The translations under genes were made by a program, and so were the position numbers. This document shows, in pieces, positions 1-8,249 of a DNA stretch of 29,118 bases. The DNA is from CTSOIL-112 sp964293815 (lineage in GTDB: Bacteria > Pseudomonadota > Gammaproteobacteria > Burkholderiales > Burkholderiaceae). The notes beneath the pieces were generated by a model that was not told where the DNA came from, ran no database searches, and saw only the letters and a program-made list of their open reading frames with translations. Position 1 is the stretch's first letter. The number at the start of each line of letters is the position of its first letter. Location of the stretch: the NCBI GenBank assembly GCA_964293815.1, contig CAXYYC010000031.1, positions 1 to 29,118 of the forward strand. Direction: 5' to 3'.

Positions 1-479
1 CGTACATCATCACCAGCGTGGATGGCAAAGTCATCATACCATACATCAATGTGTATTTGTTACTTATGGGTTTGTATGTATTGAGCAAGGCGTTTCGTCG
101 CATCACGCTTAAAACCGATATTGATTCGAAAAAAGTCGCACCACTGGCGATTTTTGGCGGATTTATGGATACGGTCGGCGGTGGTGGCTGGGGTCCGATT
201 GTGACGACCTCATTGGTCGGCTCGGGACATAATCCGCGCACAACGATTGGTTCGGTTAACTTTGCGGAATTCTTTTTAACGGTCACCTCGGCCACGGCTT
301 TTTTTGCTCTGCTTGATGGTGAAGTATGGAAAATCGTGGCGGGTTTGGTGATTGGTGGTTTATTCGCTGCGCCTTTTGCGGCGTACGCGACGCGCCATTT
401 TCAAACCAAAACTTTGCTGATTTTGGTGGGCTTACTCATCAGTTGTGTGAGCGTGTATAACCTTTCTAAACTTTTTTAA
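1..479 (+). CDS. TSUP (TauE/SafE) family membrane permease, 5' truncated
   Basis: This is the C-terminal part of a TauE/SafE (TSUP) permease, a family of inner-membrane carriers for sulfite, sulfonates and related anions. The frame is open to the left edge, so the true start lies outside the window; a GTG at 18 is only an internal codon. About 158 residues remain of a family usually near 250. The typical second-half motif is visible: a glycine-rich stretch (DTVGGGGWGPIVTTSL) followed by NFAEFF, then hydrophobic helices ending in a final membrane segment. The stop is 10 bases before cysI, so it belongs to the sulfate-assimilation operon. Similar permeases sit at this place in other betaproteobacterial cys clusters. 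Whether it imports sulfate or exports sulfite cannot be told from the sequence. Confidence 0.85.
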   Translation, partial: YIITSVDGKVIIPYINVYLLLMGLYVLSKAFRRITLKTDIDSKKVAPLAIFGGFMDTVGGGGWGPIVTTSLVGSGHNPRTTIGSVNFAEFFLTVTSATAFFALLDGEVWKIVAGLVIGGLFAAPFAAYATRHFQTKTLLILVGLLISCVSVYNLSKLF

Positions 480-489
480 TCGGGCGCGT

Positions 490-2166
490 ATGTATCGTTA
501 CAACACCATAGACCAAACCATCGTCCAAGAACGTGTGAATCAGTACCGCGATCAGTTGGGACGTTTTTTCGCAGGCGAGTTGTCCGACGAGGAGTTTCGC
601 CCCTTGCGTTTACAAAACGGTCTGTATATCCAGCGTCATGCGCCGATGTTGCGCGTGGCTGTGCCGTATGGTTTGCTCTCAGCGACGCAGTTGCGTGCTT
701 TGGCGCGGATTGCCGAGCAGTACGACAAGGGCTACGCACATTTCACCACGCGCCAAAACGTGCAGTTTAACTGGCCAAAATTGGAGGACACCGCCGATAT
801 TTTGCAAGTTTTGGCCGATGTGGAAATGCACGCGATTCAGACCTCGGGCGCGTGTGTGCGCAACATCACCACGGATGAGTTCGCGGGCGTCGCGGCCGAT
901 GAGTTGGCCGATCCGCGCCCTTTCTGTGAAATTTTGCGTCAGTGGAGTACGCTGCATCCTGAATTTGCGACGCTACCGCGTAAGTTTAAAATCGCAATGT
1001 GCGGCGCGCGCGAAGACCGCGCCGTGACGTTCGCACATGACATCGGTTTGTATTTGACCAAAAACGATACGGGCGAATTGGGCTTTCGCGTTTCGGTCGG
1101 TGGCGGTTTGGGACGCACGCCGATGATCGGTTTGATTGTGCGTGAGTTTCTGCCGTGGCCGCATGTGATGAGTTACTGCGAAGCGATTCTGCGCGTGTAT
1201 AACCGTCATGGTCGCCGCGATAATTTGTACAAGGCAAGGATTAAAATTTTGCTCAAAGCATTGGGCTTGGAGGAGTTTACCCGTCAAGTGGAAGCGGAAT
1301 TTACGTATCTGGAAAATGGCCCTGCAACGCTCACTCAAGCCGAACTCAATCGCGTTTCAGCGTATTTCAGCGAACCGAACTACGAAACCTTGAGCGACGT
1401 GGATTTCACTCAAGCCAAATTTGCCGACCATGTGGCATTCAGCAAATGGCGCACGCGCAATACCCGTGCGCACAAACGCGCCGGTTACGCCAGCGTGGTG
1501 CTGTCGTTCAAGGCGAACGATATTGCGCCGGGTGATGCAACGGTTGCACAAATGCGCGTGGTTGCGGATTTAGCCGAACGTTACAGTTTTGGTGAGTTGC
1601 GCATTTCGCATGAGCAAAATTTGGTACTGGCGGATGTGCCGCAAAAAGATTTGCTTAATGTCTGGCAAACGTTAAAAGACAACGGCATGGCGACGCCGAA
1701 TGTCGGCCTGCTGACCGATATCATTGCCTGCCCCGGTGGGGATTTTTGCTCACTCGCCAATGCCCGCTCGATTCCGATTGCCAACGCGATTCAGGCGCGA
1801 TTCAACGACTGGGACTATTTGTACGACTTGGGCGATATTCAGTTGAATATTTCTGGCTGTATGAACTCCTGCGGTCATCACCATGTCGCGCATTTGGGCA
1901 TACTTGGCGTGGATAAAGACGGCAAGGAGTGGTACCAAATTTCCCTCGGCGGCTCGGATGGCACGCATCTGGGTGATTTTTCGCCTTCCATCGGTAAAAT
2001 CATCGGCCCCTCATTTGCGGCAGAAAAAATCGTTGATGCGGTCGAGAAAATCATCACCACGTTCACGGAGATCCGCGAAGACAGCGAGCTATTCATCGAC
2101 TGCGTGCGGCGCGTCGGTATCGTACCGTTTAAAAAAGCGGTGTACGGCGAAAAAGAAATGCGTTAA
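490..2166 (+). CDS. cysI: Sulfite reductase hemoprotein, ferredoxin-type (CysI/NirA family)
   Basis: This enzyme reduces sulfite to sulfide with six electrons using siroheme and a coupled [4Fe-4S] cluster in the cytoplasm. At 558 residues it is the usual length of the family. The four cluster/siroheme cysteines are visible as CPGGDFC (C414, C420) and CMNSCGHH (C457, C461), and the N-terminal half carries the arginine-rich substrate region including HFTTRQNVQFNW. The nitrite/sulfite reductase ferredoxin-like half domain occurs twice, as expected. Nitrite reductases share this fold; sulfite is preferred because the gene stands among cysH, cysD, cysN and the siroheme genes. No flavoprotein CysJ is present, so electrons probably come from ferredoxin. 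The gene is 16 bases before the DUF934-cysH fusion, whose start is preceded by AAGG. Confidence 0.95.
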   Translation: MYRYNTIDQTIVQERVNQYRDQLGRFFAGELSDEEFRPLRLQNGLYIQRHAPMLRVAVPYGLLSATQLRALARIAEQYDKGYAHFTTRQNVQFNWPKLEDTADILQVLADVEMHAIQTSGACVRNITTDEFAGVAADELADPRPFCEILRQWSTLHPEFATLPRKFKIAMCGAREDRAVTFAHDIGLYLTKNDTGELGFRVSVGGGLGRTPMIGLIVREFLPWPHVMSYCEAILRVYNRHGRRDNLYKARIKILLKALGLEEFTRQVEAEFTYLENGPATLTQAELNRVSAYFSEPNYETLSDVDFTQAKFADHVAFSKWRTRNTRAHKRAGYASVVLSFKANDIAPGDATVAQMRVVADLAERYSFGELRISHEQNLVLADVPQKDLLNVWQTLKDNGMATPNVGLLTDIIACPGGDFCSLANARSIPIANAIQARFNDWDYLYDLGDIQLNISGCMNSCGHHHVAHLGILGVDKDGKEWYQISLGGSDGTHLGDFSPSIGKIIGPSFAAEKIVDAVEKIITTFTEIREDSELFIDCVRRVGIVPFKKAVYGEKEMR

Positions 2167-2182
2167 ATAAAAGGCAAGCACC

Positions 2183-3412
2183 ATGACCACAAACTATATT
2201 TTGAATCAAAGCGCCGCGCAAGATGAGTGGCATCTGATTCGCCTGACGGAAAACGACACAGCAAGCGACATCGCCGTTCCGACAGGGAAAACCATCGTAC
2301 CGCTCGCCGTTTGGCAGGCACAACCGAGCTTGCAACAACGCGATGACATCGGCGTGTGGCTGGAAAATACTGCCGAGCCGGAAACTTTGGACATTGACTG
2401 GAATCAATTTCCCGTGATTGCTCTGGACTACCCGAAATTCACCGACGGGCGTAGCCATAGCATTGCCTATTTGCTGCGCAACCGATTTAATTTCAAGCAT
2501 GAATTGCGTGCAATCGGTGATGTACTGGTCGATCAATTGTTTTATATGCAGCGCGTCGGCTTTAACGCCTTCACACTGCGCGCCGATCAAAAAATCGACA
2601 CCGCGCTGCGTATGCTCAAACCTTTTTCCGTGAGTTATCAAGGCTCCACCGACGACGCGCGGCCATTGTTTCAGCGAATTCATGAGGAACAACCTGCCGA
2701 GCACGACCACGGTTTGACCGCAAAAATCCACGCGCTGGAAACCCTGTTGATAGAAATTGCCAATGACCACACGCCGGCGGTATTTGCCAATAGTCTGGCT
2801 TATGAAGACATGGTTCTGACCGATGTCATCGCGCGTCTGAAATTACCGATTAAGTTGTTCACCTTACAAACCGGTCTGCTGCATCCGCAAACCACCCAGA
2901 TGATTGAGACCATTGCGCAACACTACGGTCTGAACGTTCACGCCTACGCGCCGGATGATGCCGAAGTCAACGGCTATATCGCCGAACACGGCCAATACGC
3001 CTTTTACGAATCACTCGATTTACGCAAAGCTTGCTGTCATATTCGCAAAGTTAAACCCTTGCAACGCGCACTCAGTGGAAAAAAAGCATGGATCACCGGC
3101 CAACGTGCCGATCAATCTGTCACCCGCGTCGCCATCAATGTGCGTGAATGGGACGACGCCAACGGACTGGAAAAATTCAATCCGCTGCGTGACTGGACAT
3201 TCACCGACGTGAAAGCCTACATCACACAATTTAACGTACCGTACAACCCACTGCACGATCAAGGCTACCCGTCCATTGGCTGCGAACCCTGCACACGCCC
3301 AATCAAGGAAGGCGAAGATTTACGCGCCGGTCGCTGGTGGTGGGAACACAGCGACAGTAAAGAATGCGGACTGCACCCAAGCCAACCTGTTTCAGAGGAT
3401 AAAAATGACTGA
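2183..3412 (+). CDS. cysH: DUF934 - adenylylsulfate (APS) reductase fusion protein
   Basis: One uninterrupted frame of 409 residues joins two proteins usually encoded separately. Residues about 1-165 are a DUF934 domain (conserved stretch ALDYPKFTDGRSHSIAYLLR and a following RAIGDVLVDQL). Residues about 178-409 are a CysH thiol-dependent reductase that turns adenylyl sulfate into sulfite and AMP. The reductase half has the C-terminal catalytic motif ECGLH (C395) and four cysteines for a [4Fe-4S] cluster: C284-C285 and C367-C370 (CEPC). The cluster marks APS rather than PAPS reductases, which fits the absence of an APS kinase gene. The role of DUF934 is unknown; it is commonly the neighbour of cysI and cysH. 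The 3' end overlaps cysD by 8 bases, suggesting coupled translation. The cysH call is certain from its motifs; the novelty of the fusion is not. Confidence 0.93.
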   Translation: MTTNYILNQSAAQDEWHLIRLTENDTASDIAVPTGKTIVPLAVWQAQPSLQQRDDIGVWLENTAEPETLDIDWNQFPVIALDYPKFTDGRSHSIAYLLRNRFNFKHELRAIGDVLVDQLFYMQRVGFNAFTLRADQKIDTALRMLKPFSVSYQGSTDDARPLFQRIHEEQPAEHDHGLTAKIHALETLLIEIANDHTPAVFANSLAYEDMVLTDVIARLKLPIKLFTLQTGLLHPQTTQMIETIAQHYGLNVHAYAPDDAEVNGYIAEHGQYAFYESLDLRKACCHIRKVKPLQRALSGKKAWITGQRADQSVTRVAINVREWDDANGLEKFNPLRDWTFTDVKAYITQFNVPYNPLHDQGYPSIGCEPCTRPIKEGEDLRAGRWWWEHSDSKECGLHPSQPVSEDKND

Positions 3413-4352
3413 CATTAATTTTAATCAAGCGTTCAACAGCGCGCATTTGGATTGGCTCGAATCCGAATCCATTCACATTCTGCGTGAAGTCGCCGCCGAA
3501 TGCACCAACCCTGCCCTGCTATTCTCCGGTGGGAAAGACTCCATCGTCGTATTGCATCTGGCTTTAAAAGCATTTAAATTCAAAGACAGCCCGAACAAAC
3601 TACCGTTCACCATCGTACACGTCGATACGGGACACAACTTCCCCGAAGTCATCGCTTTTCGCGATAAACGCGTAGCCGAGTTTGGCGAAAAACTGGTCGT
3701 CGGCAGTGTCGAAGAGTCCATCAAACGCGGTACAGTTCGTCTGCGCAACCCCGACACTGACAGCCGCAATGCCGCTCAAGCCGTGACCTTGCTCGAAACC
3801 ATTGCCGAGCATGGCTTTGACGCGTGTATCGGCGGCGCGCGCCGTGACGAAGAAAAAGCCCGCGCGAAGGAACGGATTTTCTCGTTCCGCGACGATTTCG
3901 GCCAATGGGATCCGAAAGCACAACGCCCTGAACTCTGGTCGATCTACAACGCCCGCATTCACAAAGGCGAAAACATGCGCGTGTTCCCGATTTCCAACTG
4001 GACGGAAATGGATATCTGGCAATACATCGCGCGCGAAAACCTCGAACTGCCACCGATCTACTACGCGCACGAGCGTGAAACATTCGAGCGCGGCGGCTTG
4101 ATCGTCTCCGTTATGCCAATTACCCCACCGCTGACCGACGAAGAGCGCGCCAGCGTGCGCAAACGCACCGTGCGTTTTCGTACCGTTGGCGATATGACCT
4201 GCACCTCGCCGGTATTGTCCGATGCCGACAGCGTGGAAAAAATCCTCGAAGAAACCGCTGAGACCACCATCACCGAACGCGGCGCAACGCGTTTGGACGA
4301 TCAGACCTCCGAAGCGTCGATGGAGAAGCGTAAGCGTGAGGGGTATTTTTAA
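3405..4352 (+). CDS. cysD: Sulfate adenylyltransferase subunit 2 (CysD)
   Basis: CysD is the catalytic small subunit of ATP sulfurylase, which makes APS from sulfate and ATP together with the GTPase CysN. The PP-loop motif SGGKDS is at residues 41-46 and the C-terminal half has the usual GGARRDEEKARAKER region. The protein has 315 residues, slightly over the 302 of E. coli CysD. An upstream in-frame codon at 3276 would add 43 residues that lie entirely inside cysH; the ATG at 3405 is preferred because AGAGGA lies just upstream and the protein then begins as its relatives do. It overlaps the end of the DUF934-cysH gene by 8 bases. Confidence 0.95.
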   Translation: MTDINFNQAFNSAHLDWLESESIHILREVAAECTNPALLFSGGKDSIVVLHLALKAFKFKDSPNKLPFTIVHVDTGHNFPEVIAFRDKRVAEFGEKLVVGSVEESIKRGTVRLRNPDTDSRNAAQAVTLLETIAEHGFDACIGGARRDEEKARAKERIFSFRDDFGQWDPKAQRPELWSIYNARIHKGENMRVFPISNWTEMDIWQYIARENLELPPIYYAHERETFERGGLIVSVMPITPPLTDEERASVRKRTVRFRTVGDMTCTSPVLSDADSVEKILEETAETTITERGATRLDDQTSEASMEKRKREGYF

Positions 4353-4358
4353 TCATTC

Positions 4359-4384
4359 AAAAAAAGTAAAAACCTACTTTTTTT
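4359..4384. terminator. Perfect hairpin just after cysD
   Basis: A perfect 10-base inverted repeat (AAAAAAAGTA / TACTTTTTTT) with a 6-base loop begins 7 bases after the cysD stop. The T-run on the plus strand is part of the stem, as in an A/T-type intrinsic terminator, but the stem has only two G/C pairs and would be weak. It may reduce read-through from cysD into cysN or act as an RNA-processing site. Confidence 0.4.
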
Positions 4385-4397
4385 GACCAGAATTTGA

Positions 4398-4426
4398 TTT
4401 TTTGCCAAGGAAGCCTCGGCAAAAAA
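4398..4426. terminator. Second hairpin in the cysD-cysN gap
   Basis: The arms TTTTTTGCC and GGCAAAAAA enclose an inner AGG/CCT pairing separated by one mismatch. The structure is symmetrical and terminator-like, but on the plus strand it ends in A residues rather than T, so it could work as a terminator only on the minus strand. It ends 23 bases before the chosen cysN start. Confidence 0.3.
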
Positions 4427-4449
4427 TAAGCAAAAACAAAGGAATGTGC

Positions 4450-5754
4450 ATGAACCACTCACATCAACAAGATGAAGTCCACAACCAAGGCCTATTGCGT
4501 TTTATCACCGCCGGCTCGGTCGATGATGGCAAATCCACGCTGATCGGCCGTCTGTTATTCGACAGCAAAAATGTCTTTGTAGATCAACTGCACGCAGTGT
4601 CCAAGTCCAAACACAATCGTTCGTATGACAACAGCGTTGACCTCGCCCTACTCACCGACGGCTTGGAAGCCGAGCGCGAACAAGGCATCACGATTGACGT
4701 CGCGTATCGCTATTTCGCCACGCCACGCCGCAAATACATCATCGCCGACACACCCGGTCATGAGCAATACACGCGCAATATGGTCACGGGCGCATCGACC
4801 GCGCACGCTGCGATTGTCCTCGTTGATGTGGGCAAACTCGATTTCTCAGGCGACGGTGACGTGGCTTTACTCACGCAGACCAAACGCCACTCTGCCCTGC
4901 TCGCCTTGTTGGGCGTAGAACACATCATCGTCGCGGTGAACAAAATGGATTTGATTGACTACGATCAGGCGAAATACGAACGTGTAATCGCAAGCTATCA
5001 AAAACTCGCTGATCGTGTCGGCGTGAAACATTTCATCCCAATGCCGTTGTCGGCGCTCAAAGGCGATAACGTGGTTCATGCCTCCGAGCAAATGCCGTGG
5101 TACACGGGACAGGCGCTACTGGAACTATTGGACCATTTACCCGTACCCGACGAGTCCGTACATCCGCTACGCTTTCCGGTGCAACAAGTCGTGCGCCATG
5201 ATGGTAGCAAGATTGATGACTTTCGCGGTTATGCCGGACGCATCGAGTCCGGCACAGTCAACGTGGGTGACACCGTCACCATTCAGCCGCAAAACCGTAC
5301 CAGTACCATCACTGGTATTCATACGTTTGATGGCAAACGCGAGCAGGCCTATGCCGGACAATCCGTCACTTTGACCATCGCCGATGACATTGATATCTCA
5401 CGCGGCGATTGGATCAATAGCGATACACAAGCCGCCGAAGTCGCCAAAATTCGCACCGCCGATGTGTGCTGGTTCAGCGAGGAGCCGATGGCGCTTGGAC
5501 GTAAATATTTCATCAAACACGGCACGCGCACACTTGCCGCGCGAGTGAATACCTTGGACTATCAACTGGACATCCACACGCTGGATGAGCATACCAACGC
5601 ACATCACCTTGAGATGAACGGTATCGCCCGCGTGCAATTGCAATTACAACAAGCCTTACCGATTGATGCCTATGCCAAGATCAAAAGCGGCGGCGCATTC
5701 ATCATGATTGACGAAGTGAGTAACCAAACGGTCGCCGGTGGGATGTTTGTCTAA
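4450..5754 (+). CDS. cysN: Sulfate adenylyltransferase subunit 1, GTPase (CysN)
   Basis: CysN is the GTPase subunit that drives ATP sulfurylase; it is related to elongation factor Tu. G1 is GSVDDGKST (residues 22-30), G3 is DTPGH (100-104) and G4 is NKMD (164-167), followed by the beta-barrel domains. The protein has 434 residues and no fused APS kinase domain. The ATG at 4450 is chosen because AAAGGA (4438-4443) lies six bases before it; an earlier TTG at 4402 and an ATG at 4444 are poorly placed relative to that site. Unlike the other cys genes it is separated from its partner, by 97 bases that hold two hairpins, so expression of CysD and CysN may not be strictly equal. Confidence 0.95.
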   Translation: MNHSHQQDEVHNQGLLRFITAGSVDDGKSTLIGRLLFDSKNVFVDQLHAVSKSKHNRSYDNSVDLALLTDGLEAEREQGITIDVAYRYFATPRRKYIIADTPGHEQYTRNMVTGASTAHAAIVLVDVGKLDFSGDGDVALLTQTKRHSALLALLGVEHIIVAVNKMDLIDYDQAKYERVIASYQKLADRVGVKHFIPMPLSALKGDNVVHASEQMPWYTGQALLELLDHLPVPDESVHPLRFPVQQVVRHDGSKIDDFRGYAGRIESGTVNVGDTVTIQPQNRTSTITGIHTFDGKREQAYAGQSVTLTIADDIDISRGDWINSDTQAAEVAKIRTADVCWFSEEPMALGRKYFIKHGTRTLAARVNTLDYQLDIHTLDEHTNAHHLEMNGIARVQLQLQQALPIDAYAKIKSGGAFIMIDEVSNQTVAGGMFV

Positions 5755-5785
5755 AGTTTGAAGTCCTTATTCAGTTTCCCGCCGC

Positions 5786-5810
5786 CCCCTCGCCCATGCG
5801 CGGGAGAGGG
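5786..5810. repeat. REP-like GC-rich palindrome, copy 1
   Basis: The unit begins CCCCTCGCCC, passes through ATGC and ends GCGGGAGAGGG, forming an imperfect hairpin. It is nearly identical to the unit at 5851. Similar intergenic palindromes of this CCCTC...GAGGG type are common in proteobacterial genomes. It lies just after cysN. Confidence 0.7.
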
Positions 5811-5850
5811 ATTTGAGTAGGAAACATGAGCGGTGATGGTTTTGACAGCT

Positions 5851-5876
5851 CCCCTCGCCCGTGCGCGGGAGAGGGG
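5851..5876. repeat. REP-like GC-rich palindrome, copy 2
   Basis: This is the second copy, 65 bases after the first and in the same orientation, differing mainly by GTGC in the loop. It is followed by a G-rich tail (TTGGGGGAGGG). The two copies fill much of the 285-base gap between cysN and cobA; the rest of that gap (5877-6039) shows no other feature I can support. Confidence 0.7.
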
Positions 5877-6039
5877 TTGGGGGAGGGAATAGCCCCACAT
5901 GCCTGAAAGAGACGCGGAGCAACCCAGCCAGCTCAGACGGTAGAAATTATTCTGTGTTCCTTAAATACATTTTTCTGCTTGCCAATACATACGGTGCAAT
6001 ACGCTTCGCTGATCGTACCCTACAAAAAACAAATAAACC

Positions 6040-6768
6040 ATGAATCACTCAACTCACACCATCACCTTTGTCGGCGCAGGTCCGGGCGCCGCCGATCTCA
6101 TCACACTGCGCGGCGTCAATGCCTTGGCAAAAGCGCAAGTCGTTTTGTACGACGCGCTGATTGACCACGGTGTTTTAGCGCACGCCCACCCCAATGCAAT
6201 CATGATTGATGTGGGAAAACGCGCGTCCAAATGCGAATCGAAAAAGCAAGATGAAATCAACGCCCAACTCATCCATTACGGACTGCAATACTCGCGCGTG
6301 GTACGGCTCAAAGGTGGCGATCCGGCGATTTTCGGGCGATTGGACGAGGAAATTGACGCGATTTTGTCCGTGGGTTTGAACTATGAAATCGTCCCGGGGG
6401 TTTCATCGGCTTTGGCCGCCGCCGCCAGTGCGCAAACCGCTTTAACCAAGCGCGGCGTGGCGCGTAGCGTGCGCCTGCTCACCGCCTCGGTTGGGCAAGA
6501 CCAACCAGATAATCTGTGGCAGACACAGATCGCACCCTCTGAAACATTGGTGTTCTACATGGGCGGCCAACGTCGTCAAGCCATCGCACACACATTATTG
6601 GATAAAAACTTTGCGCCGGACACACCCGTCATCATGGTGTTTGGCGCGAGTTGGTCTGACGAGGTAGTCATTCGACTAACACTACGCGATTTGGCGCTGG
6701 ACAGAGATGTTTCTATGCACACCGCACCGTGCATTATTTTGGTCGGTGCGGGATTGCGCCATATTTAA
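6040..6768 (+). CDS. cobA: Uroporphyrinogen-III C-methyltransferase (SUMT)
   Basis: This enzyme methylates uroporphyrinogen III twice with S-adenosylmethionine to give precorrin-2, the precursor of siroheme and cobalamin. The N-terminal loop VGAGPGAADLITLRG (residues 11-25) and the LKGGDPAIFGR motif are characteristic of SUMT. At 242 residues it is a stand-alone methyltransferase without the dehydrogenase/chelatase half of enteric CysG. With the opposing cbiX it should supply siroheme to CysI; the precorrin-2 dehydrogenase step is not encoded in this window. It converges with cbiX, and the two coding regions overlap by four bases. No clear ribosome binding site precedes the ATG. Confidence 0.93.
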   Translation: MNHSTHTITFVGAGPGAADLITLRGVNALAKAQVVLYDALIDHGVLAHAHPNAIMIDVGKRASKCESKKQDEINAQLIHYGLQYSRVVRLKGGDPAIFGRLDEEIDAILSVGLNYEIVPGVSSALAAAASAQTALTKRGVARSVRLLTASVGQDQPDNLWQTQIAPSETLVFYMGGQRRQAIAHTLLDKNFAPDTPVIMVFGASWSDEVVIRLTLRDLALDRDVSMHTAPCIILVGAGLRHI

Positions 6769-7178
6769 GGGAAAGTGGAAGATCCCAGATTCTGTACCGC
6801 GTATTCCGCCATCGCCTGACGCATCCATTCGCTTTGCCCCAATGCAGGCGCAAGCTCGATGAGCACATCGGCGTGCTCGCTTTGCACCGATTGAATAATC
6901 ACTTGTAAGTCATCGGCCACATGTTTGCCCACACCAAAAAACAGCGGTACGATGCGGATGCTTCGAATGCCTTGCCGGACGGCTGATTGTACTGCTTGCT
7001 CAATCGATGGCTGCATCAATTCGAGAAAAGCCAACTGCACCCACACATTCTCGTTCTGTGCATTCAAAAGCATTTGCACGCGCTGCACAATATCATCAAA
7101 CGGCGCACGCCAGCTCACTTGGCTGGAGCCATGTGCGAATAAAATCAAGGCGTGCGTAGCAGGATTGGCGGGATTCAT
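6765..7178 (-). CDS. cbiX: Sirohydrochlorin chelatase-like protein (CbiX/SirB family)
   Basis: This is a short chelatase of the CbiX(S)/SirB type that inserts iron or cobalt into sirohydrochlorin. At 137 residues it is a single-domain form of the family. The metal-binding histidines are seen in FAHGSS (H16) and FFGVGKHVADD (H86). Its position tail to tail with cobA, after cysI and before cysM, argues for ferrochelation in siroheme synthesis rather than a cobalamin role. It starts 97 bases from the divergent cysM, so the two may share a regulatory region. Confidence 0.88.
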   Translation of the reverse strand: MNPANPATHALILFAHGSSQVSWRAPFDDIVQRVQMLLNAQNENVWVQLAFLELMQPSIEQAVQSAVRQGIRSIRIVPLFFGVGKHVADDLQVIIQSVQSEHADVLIELAPALGQSEWMRQAMAEYAVQNLGSSTFP

Positions 7179-7234
7179 CGTCTGTATTTATGTTCAAAAT
7201 TGCGGTTATTGTACACACAAACACAAAATCACAG

Positions 7235-7259
7235 GTAGTGATAAAATTCACTACTTTTT
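7235..7259 (+). promoter_or_regulatory. Terminator-like hairpin in the cysM leader
   Basis: A perfect 7-base stem (GTAGTGA / TCACTAC) with a 6-base loop is followed at once by five T residues, the form of an intrinsic terminator. It ends 16 bases before the cysM start and has no obvious upstream plus-strand gene to terminate, because cbiX runs the other way. It may be an attenuator for cysM, an operator palindrome, or a stop for transcription reading through from cobA. Confidence 0.45.
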
Positions 7260-7275
7260 ATACGAATCAAAGCAT

Positions 7276-8196
7276 ATGACATACAACTACCCCACCATCG
7301 GTCAATTCGTCGGTAATACACCGCTGGTTCGATTACACCGCATGAATGCAGACATTCTGCGCGAACGAAACAATGTCATCCTCGCCAAATTAGAGGGCAA
7401 TAATCCAGCCGGTTCGGTCAAGGATCGCCCTGCCTTGTCGATGATTTTAGAAGCGGAAAAGCGTGGTGATATCCAACCCGGCGACACGCTGATTGAAGCG
7501 ACCAGTGGTAACACAGGCATTGCGCTCGCAATGGTTGCCGCCATGCGCGGCTACAAAATGATTTTAATCATGCCCGATAATCTGAGTGTGGAGCGACGCG
7601 GTTCAATGACAGTGTACGGCGCACAATTGATTCTGACCGAAACCGCCAAAGGTCAAGGCATGGAATACGCCCGCGATTTGGCGCTACAGATGCAAGCCCA
7701 AGGCATCGGTAAAGTGCTGAATCAATTTGCCAATCCCGACAATCCACTCGCGCACATTCGCACCACAGGGCCGGAAATTTGGCGCGATACACGTGGCGAG
7801 ATTACCCATTTCGTCAGTGCGATGGGAACAACGGGGACAATTACAGGGACATCCACTTATCTGAAATCACAAAATCCGAACATCGAAATTATCGGTGTGC
7901 AACCATCCGAAGGCTCCAGTATTCCCGGAATTCGCAAATGGCCAATCGAATATCAGCCGGAGATTTTCGAGCCGTCGCGCGTGGATCGTGAAATACAGGT
8001 CACGCAAGCTGATGCGGAAGAAACCGCCCGTCGCTTCGCGCGTGAAGAAGGCATTTTCGCAGGCATTTCCTCCGGTGGTGCGCTCTGGGCGGCGTTGGAA
8101 TTGAGCAAGCAGGTGGAAAGCGCCACCATCGTATTCATCGTCTGTGATCGTGGTGATCGCTATTTATCGCAAAGCGTGTTTAATCCCGCCAGTTAG
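7276..8196 (+). CDS. cysM: Cysteine synthase B (CysM)
   Basis: This PLP enzyme makes L-cysteine from O-acetylserine (or phosphoserine) and sulfide or thiosulfate. The PLP lysine is K49 in NNPAGSVKDRPA, followed by the substrate loop TSGNTG and the phosphate-binding GTTGTITGTS. CysM is preferred over CysK because of the MPDNLSVERRGSM region and the WPIEYQPEIF region, both close to the CysM pattern, and because of the short length of 306 residues. The open frame runs far upstream, but the ATG at 7276 gives the normal N-terminus (YPTIGQFVGNTPLVRL). It is the last step of the sulfur pathway encoded here. Confidence 0.93.
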   Translation: MTYNYPTIGQFVGNTPLVRLHRMNADILRERNNVILAKLEGNNPAGSVKDRPALSMILEAEKRGDIQPGDTLIEATSGNTGIALAMVAAMRGYKMILIMPDNLSVERRGSMTVYGAQLILTETAKGQGMEYARDLALQMQAQGIGKVLNQFANPDNPLAHIRTTGPEIWRDTRGEITHFVSAMGTTGTITGTSTYLKSQNPNIEIIGVQPSEGSSIPGIRKWPIEYQPEIFEPSRVDREIQVTQADAEETARRFAREEGIFAGISSGGALWAALELSKQVESATIVFIVCDRGDRYLSQSVFNPAS

Positions 8197-8200
8197 TCGT

Positions 8201-8226
8201 AAAAAAGCTCACGATTGCGTGGGCTT
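8201..8226 (-). terminator. Intrinsic terminator for the ars operon
   Basis: A 9-base stem (AAGCTCACG / CGTGGGCTT, one G-T pair) with the loop ATTG lies between the ends of cysM and acr3. Read on the minus strand it is followed by a run of T residues, so it should end transcription of arsR-arsC-acr3. It may also slow plus-strand read-through from cysM. Confidence 0.75.
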
Positions 8227-8249
8227 CTAATGGCATGACGCGCTTATTG

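Noticed and set aside
2129..2770. A 213-residue minus-strand frame across the start of the DUF934-cysH gene
   Set aside because: It is antisense to a real conserved gene and crosses the cysI end; no domain was recognised.
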